Source: Actinomycetota bacterium
GTDB lineage: Bacteria > Actinomycetota > Acidimicrobiia > Acidimicrobiales > Ilumatobacteraceae
Direction: 5' to 3'
Assembly: GCA_963169665.1 (NCBI GenBank)
Contig: CAUJET010000105.1
Span: forward strand, 1-64,000
Length of the DNA: 64,000 nt
Of this stretch, positions 1 to 7,617 are shown piece by piece. Within the stretch, counting starts at the first letter, position 1. Each line of letters starts with the position of its first letter. Both the position numbers and the translations under genes were made by a program. The notes under the pieces were generated by a model that made no database searches, was not told the DNA's origin, and saw only the letters and a program-made list of their open reading frames with translations.

Positions 1-61
1 CCGACAGCACCGGCTGATCCGGCACCGCCGGCAACCTCGAATCGTTCTCCGACATCGACAT
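1..61 (-). CDS. possible partial ORF running off the left edge
   Basis: On the minus strand an ATG at 61 opens a frame (MSMSENDSRLPAVPDQ...) that stays open to the window edge. A purine-rich AAAGGA lies about 8 bases upstream, a reasonable ribosome binding site. Only about 20 codons are visible, so no family can be assigned. It lies downstream of the integrase, in the same direction, inside the presumed integrated element, where a small cargo gene would be unsurprising. It could equally be chance. Confidence 0.25.
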   Translation of the reverse strand, partial: MSMSENDSRLPAVPDQPVLS

Positions 62-194
62 GGACATGATCCTTTCTCGCCACGACACCACGGCCGTGGA
101 CGCTCAGATCACGCCACTTACACAAAGTTCCTGACAGTCCCAACCGTCGAGGGCATCGTGTCGCCCGCTCGCGAGGTGCTCGGCTGGGCGCTCT

Positions 195-327
195 GACCGG
201 CTGATCGGTGCCCATGCGGGGAAGACGCGGCGTCGGGGCCGACCCAACGCTGGCGGCGTGCCCGCTCTGTTGCAGCGCGATTTCGTCGTTCACGGCCCGA
301 ACCAGCGCTGGGTCGCAATGACGACCT
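195..327 (+). pseudogene. IS3-family transposase (OrfB) remnant
   Basis: The frame through 195-327 reads DRLIGAHAGKTRRRG, then about 13 residues later LLQRDFVVHGPNQRWVA. This matches the segment of IS3-type OrfB transposases just before the DDE core, normally ...DLLQRDFTA..PNQRWVADIT. The match breaks after WVA, where MTTC replaces the catalytic-Asp stretch DIT(E/Y), and nothing resembling the rest of the integrase core follows. I see no OrfA, no terminal inverted repeats and no target duplication, so this is a scrap. It supports a mobile-element context left of the integrase. Confidence 0.5.
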
Positions 328-526
328 GCCCCGAACGTGGCGCGCGTTCCTCGCTCCGGTGCTCTCGCTGCCGCGAAACGCTCGACCCGTTCGGCCTGGG
401 CCAGTGCCAATCGCCGGGCCACGCTGAGGCTTGTCGTTCGGGCCGCCGGGTTCCCCGGGTCATTGTGAACCAGGTGCTGTCGATGGGCTAGGTGCGTGGC
501 CAAGACGTCCCTCGGGGCATCTCCGT
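328..526. other. stretch without a recognisable gene
   Basis: Between the transposase remnant and the integrase stop codon I see only short frames with no recognisable protein pattern, no tRNA, and no clear hairpin terminator for the integrase. Confidence 0.4.
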
Positions 527-1822
527 TCAGGTGAGGGCTGCTTCGATTCGTTGGTTGGCGATATCTTGGGATTCGTCGAGGGCGCCGACGTAGGTGGCGA
601 CGAGGGTCTCGACGCTGTGGCCCATGCGTTTGGCGGTCTCGCCGAGGGAGATGCCGGCTTGGAGCCACGTAGTCGCTGCGGCGTGACGGCAGTCGTAGAT
701 GCGAAGTGGGCGCTGGCCGATCGACTCGAGTGCGCGGTGCCATGCCCGTCGCCAGTTCGATGCGCTCGGCCGGGTGCCGTTCCGGGTCCTGAAGATCAAG
801 TCGTCGGGGCTGGAGATCTTGATCTGCTCGAGCCAATCGGTGAGCGTGCGCACCAGCACCGGCGGGATCGGAACACTCCTCGGTCCTGTCTTGGGTTCGC
901 CCGGTTCGTCGAAGTCGATGTCGGCTTCGGTCACATCGATGCGACCCCACCCCACGGCAGGCAGCGAGAGCGACCGCACTCTGAGCATCACGACTTCTGA
1001 CGGGCGAAGTCCCGCGTAGTAAGCGACGGCGGTCATCACGCGGTAGGTCCGGCTCGCCGGCTGCGAGGAGACGATCGCATCGATCGCTTGCGCCATGACC
1101 GCAGGGCTCGGCAGCGACCTGATGTCGACACTCCGGCGAGACCGTGCCACCTTGCGCTGGGCCCGCGCCTTCGATCGCTGTGGCCACGGGTCGACGCCGA
1201 TGGCCCCGGCGTCCACGGCGGCGTGCACGCAGGCTCGGGCCACGGTCCGGTTTCGGTTGGCGGTGGTTGCAGCCATCGGCGTCCCGTCGAGCTTCACGGC
1301 CAAGCGTCGATCGATGTCGGCGATCCGTTCACGATCGAGTTCACCGATGGCGGCGCAGTGTTTGGCCATCCACTTCTCGAACGCTTCGTCCCGGGGCGTT
1401 GCCTCCTCGGGTCGCAGCGCAGTCTGCAGGTACACGCGCAGCCCGGTGGGAACCTTCGACGGCGGCTCGACGGCCAGCACCACGAAACGCGACAGCGCCT
1501 CGGCGTTCGAGCTCCGCGTTCTCGGCTGCCACTCCAGCCATTGCTCGGCCAGCCACCGTCGCGCCCACTCGTGCACCTTGATCTCGGCGAGCGGCAACCT
1601 CCATGAAGTTGGTTCGCCGGTCGCCGGATCGAATCGGTCCCCGGCCTCCACGGCTCGCAGGAGCAGGCCTCGGAAACGCTCGGCCTCTGCGCGAGTGCGG
1701 TATGCCCGGCTCCGATGACGGCCATCGATCGTGTACCGCACGACCCACGGCAGCTTCGCCTCACTCCGGGCGCGCCGGTCCTGGACCCCGTACACCTTGA
1801 CGTCTTGGAACGGCTTGCTCAT
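527..1822 (-). CDS. tyrosine-type site-specific integrase
   Basis: A 431-residue phage/ICE-type tyrosine recombinase that would catalyse integration and excision of the element by strand exchange at att sites. The N-terminus is an AP2-like arm-binding region (VRYTIDGRHRSRAYRTRAEAE) and the middle a SAM-like core-binding domain. The C-terminal catalytic domain shows YYAGLRPSEVVML with the first catalytic Arg, IYDCRHAAATTWL with the second Arg, RMGHS with the His, and the nucleophilic Tyr in ATYVGAL. Length is normal and no lesion is seen, so it looks functional. The gene ends about 120 bases from a tRNA-Arg 3' fragment on the side facing argS, the usual arrangement of int beside its attachment site. 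No excisionase is visible. Confidence 0.9.
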   Translation of the reverse strand: MSKPFQDVKVYGVQDRRARSEAKLPWVVRYTIDGRHRSRAYRTRAEAERFRGLLLRAVEAGDRFDPATGEPTSWRLPLAEIKVHEWARRWLAEQWLEWQPRTRSSNAEALSRFVVLAVEPPSKVPTGLRVYLQTALRPEEATPRDEAFEKWMAKHCAAIGELDRERIADIDRRLAVKLDGTPMAATTANRNRTVARACVHAAVDAGAIGVDPWPQRSKARAQRKVARSRRSVDIRSLPSPAVMAQAIDAIVSSQPASRTYRVMTAVAYYAGLRPSEVVMLRVRSLSLPAVGWGRIDVTEADIDFDEPGEPKTGPRSVPIPPVLVRTLTDWLEQIKISSPDDLIFRTRNGTRPSASNWRRAWHRALESIGQRPLRIYDCRHAAATTWLQAGISLGETAKRMGHSVETLVATYVGALDESQDIANQRIEAALT

Positions 1823-1939
1823 CTGTACCCCGGTCTCGCCACCGAAGCTCGGCCCGTGGGAATTGGGACGAGCGTGGGACGAAGGCTAACCGCGTCGACA
1901 CGCGTGTGCTCTGACCAGGTCATATTGAGGTCGCAGGTC

Positions 1940-1989
1940 ATGGTTTCCGGAACCATGTGTCGGAGGTTCGAATCCTTCCGGGGGCGCCA
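1940..1989 (+). repeat. 3' half of a tRNA-Arg(CCG) gene, presumed attachment site (att)
   Basis: The sequence folds as the 3' part of a tRNA. The anticodon stem is ATGGT/ACCAT (1940-1944, 1952-1956) around a 7-base loop with anticodon CCG at 1947-1949. A 5-base variable loop, a T-arm (stem 1962-1966 with 1974-1978, loop TTCGAAT) and an acceptor 3' strand CGGGGGC follow, then G and an encoded CCA (1987-1989). The matching 5' acceptor strand (GCCCCCG) and a D-arm are absent upstream, so this cannot be a functional tRNA. A truncated 3' tRNA copy next to an integrase is the classic far junction of an element integrated into a tRNA gene. The restored full tRNA-Arg would lie left of the window. Confidence 0.8.
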
Positions 1990-2002
1990 GCATCTCGAAC
2001 GG

Positions 2003-2008
2003 TACGAT
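2003..2008 (+). promoter_or_regulatory. -10 element TACGAT for argS
   Basis: TACGAT matches TANNNT and lies 9 bases before the ATG at 2018, leaving no room for a Shine-Dalgarno site. This suggests a leaderless argS transcript. It lies just outside the tRNA fragment, so argS kept its own promoter after integration. Confidence 0.5.
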
Positions 2009-2017
2009 TCGGCCCTC

Positions 2018-3745
2018 ATGGCCGATCCCCTCGTCTCCGTCGCTTCCCTGCTCGCACCGGCGTTCGAACGCGTCGCCGGTCGCCCGGATGTCGATCCGGT
2101 GGTGCGACCGAGCGACCGGGCGCACGCCCAGGCCAACGGTGCGCTGCCGCTCGCGAAGGAACTCGGCCGCAACCCCCGTGACGTCGCCGACGACATCGTG
2201 GCCGCTGCCGACCTCGCCGGTGTCGCCGAGCTCGAGGTGGCGGGCCCAGGCTTCATCAACGTCACGTTCTCGCCCGCGTTCGTCGCCGAACAGTTGGCGA
2301 GCGTGGCGGCCGAGGACCATGTCGGTGTCCAGCCGGCAGCGGCGTCCGAGATCGCCGTCGTCGACTACTCGGCCCCCAACGTCGCCAAGGAGATGCACGT
2401 CGGGCACCTCCGCACCACGCTCATCGGTGACGCGCTGGTGCGGATGCTGGACTTCGTCGGCCACACGGTGATCCGCGAGAACCACATCGGCGACTGGGGC
2501 ACCCCGTTCGGCATGCTCATCGAGCACGTCGTCGACCTCGGCGGCGAGCTCGGCGAGATCGACCTCAGCGATCCCGGCGCGTTCTACAAGCAGGCCCGTG
2601 CGAAGTTCGACGCGAGCGACGAGTTCAAGGAGCGTGCACGCGCTCGCGTCGCCCTGCTGCAGAGCCGGTCCGACCCGGCCACGATGGAGCTCTGGCAGCG
2701 CCTCGTCGACCAGTCGGCCGACTACTTCGACGTCGTCTACGGCCGTCTCGGCGTGCTGCTCACGCGCGACGACATCGTCGGCGAGAGCTTCTACCAACCG
2801 ATGATGCCGGCCATGCTCGACCGTCTCGACCAGGCGGGACTGCTGCAGGAGAGCGACGGCGCCAAGGTCGTGTGGGTGCCCGGTTTCAAGAACCGCGAGG
2901 GCGAACCGCTGCCGCTCATCGTCCAGGCCCGCACCGGTGGGTTCAACTACGCCACGAGCGACATCACCTGCGTGATCGACCGGGTCGAGCGGCTGCACGC
3001 CACGCTGCTCGTGTACTGCATCGGTACGCCGCAGAGCCAACACCTGCAGATGGTGTGGAAGGCGGCGGAGATGCTCGGCGTGCTCGTGCCGCCCGCACGC
3101 GCGGTGCACGTGAACAACGGCAACGTGCTCGGCGAGGACCGCAAGATCCTGAAGAGCCGCAGCGGCGAGCCGGCGATGCTGCTCGACCTCGTCGACGCGG
3201 CGATCGCCCGCGGTCGGGCCATCGTCGCCGAACGTTCACCCGACCTGCCCGCCGCCGAACGCGACGAACTCGGCCGCCAGATCGGCATCGGTGCGCTCAA
3301 GTACGCCGAGCTCTCCACCGACCGCATCAAGGACTACGTCTTCGACTGGGACCGGATGCTGTCGTTCGAGGGGAACACCGCGCCGTACCTGCAGTACGCG
3401 CACGCCCGCATCCGCAGCATCTTCCGGCGCGCCGAGGTCGACCCTGCGAGCGTCCGCACCGTGGTGCCCTCGCTCGACGCACCAGAGGAACTCGCGCTCG
3501 CCCTCAAGCTGCTCGCCTTCGACGGCGCCGTGGCCGAGACGCTCGACAAGTTCGCCACGCACCGGTTGTGCACCTACCTGTTCGAGCTCGCCCAGACCTT
3601 CACGTCGTTCTACGACGCCTGCCCGGTCATGCGCGCCGAGACCGACGAGTTGCGCACCAGCCGCCTCGCGCTCGCCGACCTCACGGCACGCGTGCTCTCC
3701 ACCGGCCTCGGGCTGCTCGGCATCGAGTCGCCCGACCGGATGTAG
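2018..3745 (+). CDS. argS: arginyl-tRNA synthetase
   Basis: Class I aminoacyl-tRNA synthetase, cytoplasmic, charging tRNA-Arg with arginine. The 575-residue protein starts with an Arg-tRNA synthetase N-terminal domain, followed by PNVAKEMHVGHLRTTLIGD, with the HIGH-type signature HVGH at 127-130. The KMSK region is replaced by KSRSG (around 379-383), as is common in ArgRS. The C-terminal anticodon-binding DALR domain includes YLQYAHARIRSIFR. I chose the ATG at 2018 rather than in-frame starts further upstream, because those would run through the tRNA fragment and the integrase promoter region. The next gene, lysA, starts 17 bases after the stop. Confidence 0.95.
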   Translation: MADPLVSVASLLAPAFERVAGRPDVDPVVRPSDRAHAQANGALPLAKELGRNPRDVADDIVAAADLAGVAELEVAGPGFINVTFSPAFVAEQLASVAAEDHVGVQPAAASEIAVVDYSAPNVAKEMHVGHLRTTLIGDALVRMLDFVGHTVIRENHIGDWGTPFGMLIEHVVDLGGELGEIDLSDPGAFYKQARAKFDASDEFKERARARVALLQSRSDPATMELWQRLVDQSADYFDVVYGRLGVLLTRDDIVGESFYQPMMPAMLDRLDQAGLLQESDGAKVVWVPGFKNREGEPLPLIVQARTGGFNYATSDITCVIDRVERLHATLLVYCIGTPQSQHLQMVWKAAEMLGVLVPPARAVHVNNGNVLGEDRKILKSRSGEPAMLLDLVDAAIARGRAIVAERSPDLPAAERDELGRQIGIGALKYAELSTDRIKDYVFDWDRMLSFEGNTAPYLQYAHARIRSIFRRAEVDPASVRTVVPSLDAPEELALALKLLAFDGAVAETLDKFATHRLCTYLFELAQTFTSFYDACPVMRAETDELRTSRLALADLTARVLSTGLGLLGIESPDRM

Positions 3746-3762
3746 TCCCGAGTCGGTCGACC

Positions 3763-5037
3763 GTGCCCTCCCTGCCCCTCCATCTGCTGCCCGACACCGC
3801 GACGGTCGACGACCGTGGTTCGTTGTCCATCGGTGGCATCGCCGTGTCCGAGCTCGCCGCCACACACGGCACGCCGCTGTTCGTGTACGACGAGACCCAT
3901 CTCCGCCGTCGGTGCCGCGAAGCGGTCGACGCGTTCGGCCACCAGCAGGCCGTGTACGCCACGAAGGCGTTCCTGTGCCGGGCCATGGCGCGGCTCGCGT
4001 ACGAGGAGGGGATGCTGCTCGACGTCGCCAGCGGCGGCGAGATGCACGTCGCCCTCTCGGCCGGCGTACCCGCCGACGCGCTCACCCTGCACGGCAACAA
4101 CAAGAGCCTCGACGAGCTGCGCTACGCGCTCACCGAACAGGTTCGCTACCTCGTCGTCGACTGCGACGAGGAACTCGACCGGCTCGAGCTGCTGCACGCC
4201 GAGGGACTGCCCGTGCCCCGCGTGGTGCTGCGCATCACCCCGGGCGTGCACGCCCACACCCACGAGTACATCGCGACCGGCCAGGACGACTCGAAGTTCG
4301 GGTTCAACCTCGGCAACGGCGCCGCGCACCGTGCCGTCGACCGGGCGCGCCGATCGCCGGCGGTCGAGCTCGTGGGCGTCCACTGCCACATCGGCTCCAA
4401 CGTCTTCGCGGTCGACAGCTTCGCTCGTGCCGCCGAGGTGATGGCTCGCTTCGCCGCCCCGCTCGGGCTGCCCGAGCTGGTGCTCGGCGGCGGACTCGGT
4501 GTGCCGTACGTCGGCGGCGAGGAGTCGTCCACGATCACCGAGTGGGGTCGCGTCGTGCTCGGAGCGTGCGAGGCGCTCGACGTGCAGAGCCGCATCAGCG
4601 TCGAGCCCGGGCGTTCGATCGTGGCGTCGTCCGCGATCACCGTCTACACGGTGGGTGCGGTGAAGGAGATCCCCGGCGTGCGCACCTACGTGTCCGTCGA
4701 CGGCGGGATGAGCGACAACCCGCGCCCCGTGCTGTACGGGTCCGGGTACGAGGCGTTCGTGCCCGACCGTGTCTTCGACCCGCGCGACGCTCGGGTCCGC
4801 CTGGTCGGCAAACACTGTGAGAGCGGCGATGTGCTCATCTTCGATGCCGCCGTGCCCGGGAGCCTCGCGGCCGGCGACCTGATCGCCACCCCGGTCACCG
4901 GCGCCTACGGCCACTCCATGGCCAGCAACTACAACAAGCTCACGCGTCCACCGGTGGTGTTCGTCCGCGACGGCGAGGCCCGCGTGGTCGTGCGGCGCGA
5001 AACCTTCGACGACCTGCTGCGCTGCGACGTGGGATGA
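3763..5037 (+). CDS. lysA: diaminopimelate decarboxylase
   Basis: PLP-dependent fold-III decarboxylase converting meso-diaminopimelate to L-lysine, the last step of lysine synthesis. The 424-residue protein has the PLP lysine in YATKAF (K68), the phosphate-binding GGGLG, EPGRSIV, and the active-site C352 in GKHCESGD, all family hallmarks. The GTG at 3763 gives an N-terminus of normal length. The argS-lysA-hom-thrC order is typical of actinobacteria and groups aspartate-family synthesis. The stop-codon region GGGATGAACG is repeated 18 bases downstream. Confidence 0.95.
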   Translation: MPSLPLHLLPDTATVDDRGSLSIGGIAVSELAATHGTPLFVYDETHLRRRCREAVDAFGHQQAVYATKAFLCRAMARLAYEEGMLLDVASGGEMHVALSAGVPADALTLHGNNKSLDELRYALTEQVRYLVVDCDEELDRLELLHAEGLPVPRVVLRITPGVHAHTHEYIATGQDDSKFGFNLGNGAAHRAVDRARRSPAVELVGVHCHIGSNVFAVDSFARAAEVMARFAAPLGLPELVLGGGLGVPYVGGEESSTITEWGRVVLGACEALDVQSRISVEPGRSIVASSAITVYTVGAVKEIPGVRTYVSVDGGMSDNPRPVLYGSGYEAFVPDRVFDPRDARVRLVGKHCESGDVLIFDAAVPGSLAAGDLIATPVTGAYGHSMASNYNKLTRPPVVFVRDGEARVVVRRETFDDLLRCDVG

Positions 5038-5068
5038 ACGGGTCGCACGGGATGAACGAGGCGAACAC

Positions 5069-5656
5069 ATGAACGGATCGCGGATCATCGGCCTGGTCCG
5101 TCGAGCCATCACGATGCTCGGCTCGGCGAGCCGGTCGTCCGGCAGTTCGTCCGGCACCCCGTCGGGCACCTCGCCCGGCACGGAGCGTCGTCGGCGAACC
5201 CCTCGGCGCACGCCGGCACCCCGCCCGAACGAGCGTCCACGCCCCGGTCGCGCCCCGGCCCCGGCCGTCGACACGGAGCTGGCCGGCGCGCGCATCGAGT
5301 ACTCGCCGTCGCTCGACGGCGACGCCGATCCGGGCGAGGTCGTCTGGACGTGGGTTCCGTACGAGGACGACCCGTCGCAGGGCAAGGACCGGCCGGTCAT
5401 GATCTTCGGTCGGCGCGGTGACCGGCTCGTCGGGGTGGCGCTCACCTCGAAGCGGCACGACAACGAGCCGCAGATCGCCGTCGGCACCGGCTCGTGGGAC
5501 CGCGAGGGGCGCCCGAGCTACGCCAAGCTCGAGCGGATCCTCGACGTCGACCCGAGACAGGTCCGACGCGAGGGCGCCGTCTTGCCGCGAGCCCGCTTCG
5601 ACGAGGTGGTCGACGCGTTGCGCAGGCTGCACGGGCTCGTCGAACGCCCTCGCTGA
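5069..5656 (+). CDS. PemK/MazF-like protein
   Basis: A 195-residue protein. The first 70 residues are a low-complexity Ser/Pro/Arg-rich basic stretch with a possible hydrophobic start. From about residue 72 a compact domain follows: EYSPSLDGDADPGEVVWTW, then KDRPVMIFGRRGDRLVGVAL, TSKRHDN and a C-terminal RFDEVVDALRRLHG helix. This resembles the chromosomal PemK/MazF-fold proteins of actinobacteria (SH3-like barrel). Classical MazF toxins are RNases, but this longer chromosomal lineage is not proven to be one. No small antitoxin ORF lies immediately upstream or downstream. Confidence 0.65.
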   Translation: MNGSRIIGLVRRAITMLGSASRSSGSSSGTPSGTSPGTERRRRTPRRTPAPRPNERPRPGRAPAPAVDTELAGARIEYSPSLDGDADPGEVVWTWVPYEDDPSQGKDRPVMIFGRRGDRLVGVALTSKRHDNEPQIAVGTGSWDREGRPSYAKLERILDVDPRQVRREGAVLPRARFDEVVDALRRLHGLVERPR

Positions 5657-5888
5657 CGTCCTGTCCGACGCTGCGACGCCTCGTCCGATCCACGCGCACG
5701 GTGGCGGTCGCTCCGCCGGCGAGCACGGCGCGCAGCGTCGCTTGACGGCTCGTTGACGGCCCGACGGCCGGCCGTGGGCCATCTGGCCCATTGGCAGCGT
5801 TCGCCCTGTTCAGGCCGCGGACAGTTCCGTATGTTGCGGTGCACGGGGGCGCCGGGTGACCGGCTCCGAGCGATCAGGAGGGTCGGGT

Positions 5889-6017
5889 GTGGACACGACG
5901 ATCACGACGATGCGGTGGCGGACCGCAGCGCCGATGACGTTCGTCGTGTCCATGGCGGGCAGAGCTCTCCTGATCGCTGCTCCCGAACGACGACGGGGAG
6001 CCCGTCCGGCTGCCTGA
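5889..6017 (+). CDS. candidate Thr-rich leader peptide of hom
   Basis: A 42-codon ORF starting GTG with the perfect Shine-Dalgarno AGGAGG at 5876-5881, seven bases upstream. It begins (M)DTTITTMRWRTAAPMT: five Thr, two Met and one Ile among the first 17 codons, including two Thr-Thr pairs, reminiscent of E. coli ThrL (…TTITTTITITT…). It sits 230 bases before homoserine dehydrogenase and is followed by strong stem-loops, so ribosome stalling at Thr codons could control read-through. It is longer than classic leader peptides, and hom also has a leaderless-type promoter of its own. Homology and expression are unknown. Confidence 0.4.
   Translation: MDTTITTMRWRTAAPMTFVVSMAGRALLIAAPERRRGARPAA
5891..5951 (+). 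promoter_or_regulatory. 11-bp inverted repeat overlapping the Thr codons of the leader
   Basis: 5891-5901 and 5941-5951 are perfect reverse complements (GGACACGACGA / TCGTCGTGTCC). The left arm covers the Thr codons of the leader peptide. Seven bases of the right arm (5941-5947) can alternatively pair with ACGACGA at 5987-5993, giving mutually exclusive structures as attenuation needs. Such pairings also arise easily in GC-rich DNA. Confidence 0.35.
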
Positions 6018-6076
6018 CGGGGCCGACCGATCCCACACCAGCTTCAGGAGGATCCGGACGGATCCACACAGATCGA

Positions 6077-6096
6077 CGATCGCCCCAGGGCGATCG
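6077..6096 (+). promoter_or_regulatory. perfect 9-bp palindromic stem in the hom leader
   Basis: CGATCGCCC and GGGCGATCG flank a 2-base centre, making a 20-bp near-perfect dyad. It could be an RNA hairpin of the leader or a protein operator. Confidence 0.4.
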
Positions 6097-6122
6097 CCAC
6101 ACGGTTCGCGGGAACCAGTGCA

Positions 6123-6164
6123 ACGGCCCGGTCGGCGGCGGCGGAAACGCTCCGACCGGGCCGT
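6123..6164 (+). terminator. 13-bp stem-loop upstream of hom, possible attenuator
   Basis: ACGGCCCGGTCGG (6123-6135) pairs perfectly with CCGACCGGGCCGT (6152-6164). Within the loop a GCG-GAAA-CGC mini-hairpin (6141-6150) adds stability. No U-tract follows, so it would be an atypical intrinsic terminator or a block to Rho or ribosomes. It lies about 85 bases before the hom start. Confidence 0.45.
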
Positions 6165-6236
6165 GGCGCGTCCGGGCACGGAGGCGCCCCTCCGGGCCGC
6201 GGGGAATCGAGGCATGTCGCCCGGGTCGGTGTCCCC

Positions 6237-6242
6237 TAGCCT
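6237..6242 (+). promoter_or_regulatory. -10 element TAGCCT for hom
   Basis: TAGCCT lies 6 bases before the GTG start of hom, consistent with leaderless transcription. It would allow hom to be expressed independently of the upstream leader. Confidence 0.45.
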
Positions 6243-6248
6243 CACGGC

Positions 6249-7616
6249 GTGGCTCCTCCGGCATCCCCTGACGCTCCCGACTCCGCACCAGACCATGCGA
6301 CCCCGGCCTCGGGACGCAAGGTCCGCGTCGTCGGCGACAACGTGATCCGCATCGGCGTGCTCGGCTGCGGCAACGTGGGCGCCCCGCTCGTGCAGCTCAT
6401 CGAGGCGCAGGCGCCGTCGATCGAGGCGCGCACCGGTCTGAAGCTCGAGGTCGCCACCGTCGCGGTCCGCAACCTCAGCAAGGACCGGGGCATCGCGCTC
6501 CCCGAGGGCATGCTCACCCGCGATGCGTTCGCCGTCGTGAACGACCCGACGATCGACCTGGTGGTCGAGGTGATCGGTGGCATCGAGCCTGCCCGTGAAT
6601 TGATCTCCACCGCCCTCACCAACGGCAAGCCGGTCATCACCGGCAACAAGGAACTGCTGGCCAACGTCGGCACCGAGCTCTACGCACTCGCCGACGCCGC
6701 CGGTGTCGACCTCCTGTTCGAGGCCTCCGTCGCCGGTGGCATCCCGCTGATGCGCGCGCTGCGCGAGAGCCTGCGCGGCGAGCCGGTCACCCGCGTGATG
6801 GGCATCGTCAACGGCACCACCAACTTCATCCTCACGAAGATGACCGAGGAGGGCGCCGACTACATGGCGGCGCTGTCCGAGGCGCAGGCCCTCGGTTTCG
6901 CCGAGCGCGACCCGACGGCCGACGTCGAAGGCTTCGACGCCGGCGCCAAGACGGCCATCATCGCCACCATCGCGTTCGGCGTGAAGGTCGTCGCGGGCGA
7001 CGTCTACCACGAGGGCATCAGCCGCATCACGGCTGCCGACATCGCGGTCGCGAAGCGCCTCGGCTACGTCGTGAAGTTGCTGGGCATCGCCGAGCAGCTC
7101 GGCACCGGCGAGGTGGCGGTCCGCGTGCACCCGGCGATGGTGCCGGTCACGCATCCGCTCGCCAGCGTCCGCGAGAGCTACAACGCGGTGTTCGTCGAGG
7201 GCCGGGCCGTCGGCTCGCTGATGTTCTACGGCCGCGGTGCCGGTGGGTCGCCCACGGCGAGCGCCGTCCTCGGCGACGTGATCGATGCGGCGGTCAATCT
7301 CTCGCAGGGCACCCACGGTGCGATCGGTACGTTCGGCAAGGCGGTCACGCTGCCGATCGACGAGACCTCGGCCGAGTACCTGCTCAGCCTCGACGTCGCC
7401 GACCGGCCGGGCGTGCTGCACGCCGTCACCGGTGTGTTCGCCCGCCACGGGGTGAGCATCCGCGCCGCGGAGCAGGAGGGCAACGCCCCCGACGCGCGGC
7501 TGGTGTTCATCACGCACGAGGCGAAGGAGTCGGCCGTGCAGGCCACGATGCGCGAACTCCGTGAGCTCGACGTCGTGCGCAGCATCGGCGGCCTGCTCCG
7601 GGTGATCGGGGTCTGA
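6249..7616 (+). CDS. hom: homoserine dehydrogenase
   Basis: NAD(P)-dependent reduction of aspartate semialdehyde to homoserine, the branch point to threonine and methionine. The 455-residue protein has an N-terminal Rossmann motif GVLGCGNVG (about 37-45), the family signature around NGTTNFI (N188) and EASVAGGIP. A C-terminal ACT domain starts near residue 380 (SLDVADRPGVLHAVTGVF), the usual site of threonine feedback inhibition. The first 30 residues are a poorly conserved Pro/Ala/Asp-rich tail. thrC starts one base after the stop, so the two form an operon. Confidence 0.95.
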   Translation: MAPPASPDAPDSAPDHATPASGRKVRVVGDNVIRIGVLGCGNVGAPLVQLIEAQAPSIEARTGLKLEVATVAVRNLSKDRGIALPEGMLTRDAFAVVNDPTIDLVVEVIGGIEPARELISTALTNGKPVITGNKELLANVGTELYALADAAGVDLLFEASVAGGIPLMRALRESLRGEPVTRVMGIVNGTTNFILTKMTEEGADYMAALSEAQALGFAERDPTADVEGFDAGAKTAIIATIAFGVKVVAGDVYHEGISRITAADIAVAKRLGYVVKLLGIAEQLGTGEVAVRVHPAMVPVTHPLASVRESYNAVFVEGRAVGSLMFYGRGAGGSPTASAVLGDVIDAAVNLSQGTHGAIGTFGKAVTLPIDETSAEYLLSLDVADRPGVLHAVTGVFARHGVSIRAAEQEGNAPDARLVFITHEAKESAVQATMRELRELDVVRSIGGLLRVIGV

Positions 7617-7617
7617 C

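Noticed and set aside
1861..1989. Complete tRNA gene upstream of argS
   Set aside because: No 5' acceptor strand complementary to CGGGGGC and no D-arm at the right distance before the anticodon stem; only the 3' half is present.
3746..3762. Lysine riboswitch upstream of lysA
   Set aside because: Only 17 bases separate argS and lysA, far too few for the aptamer.
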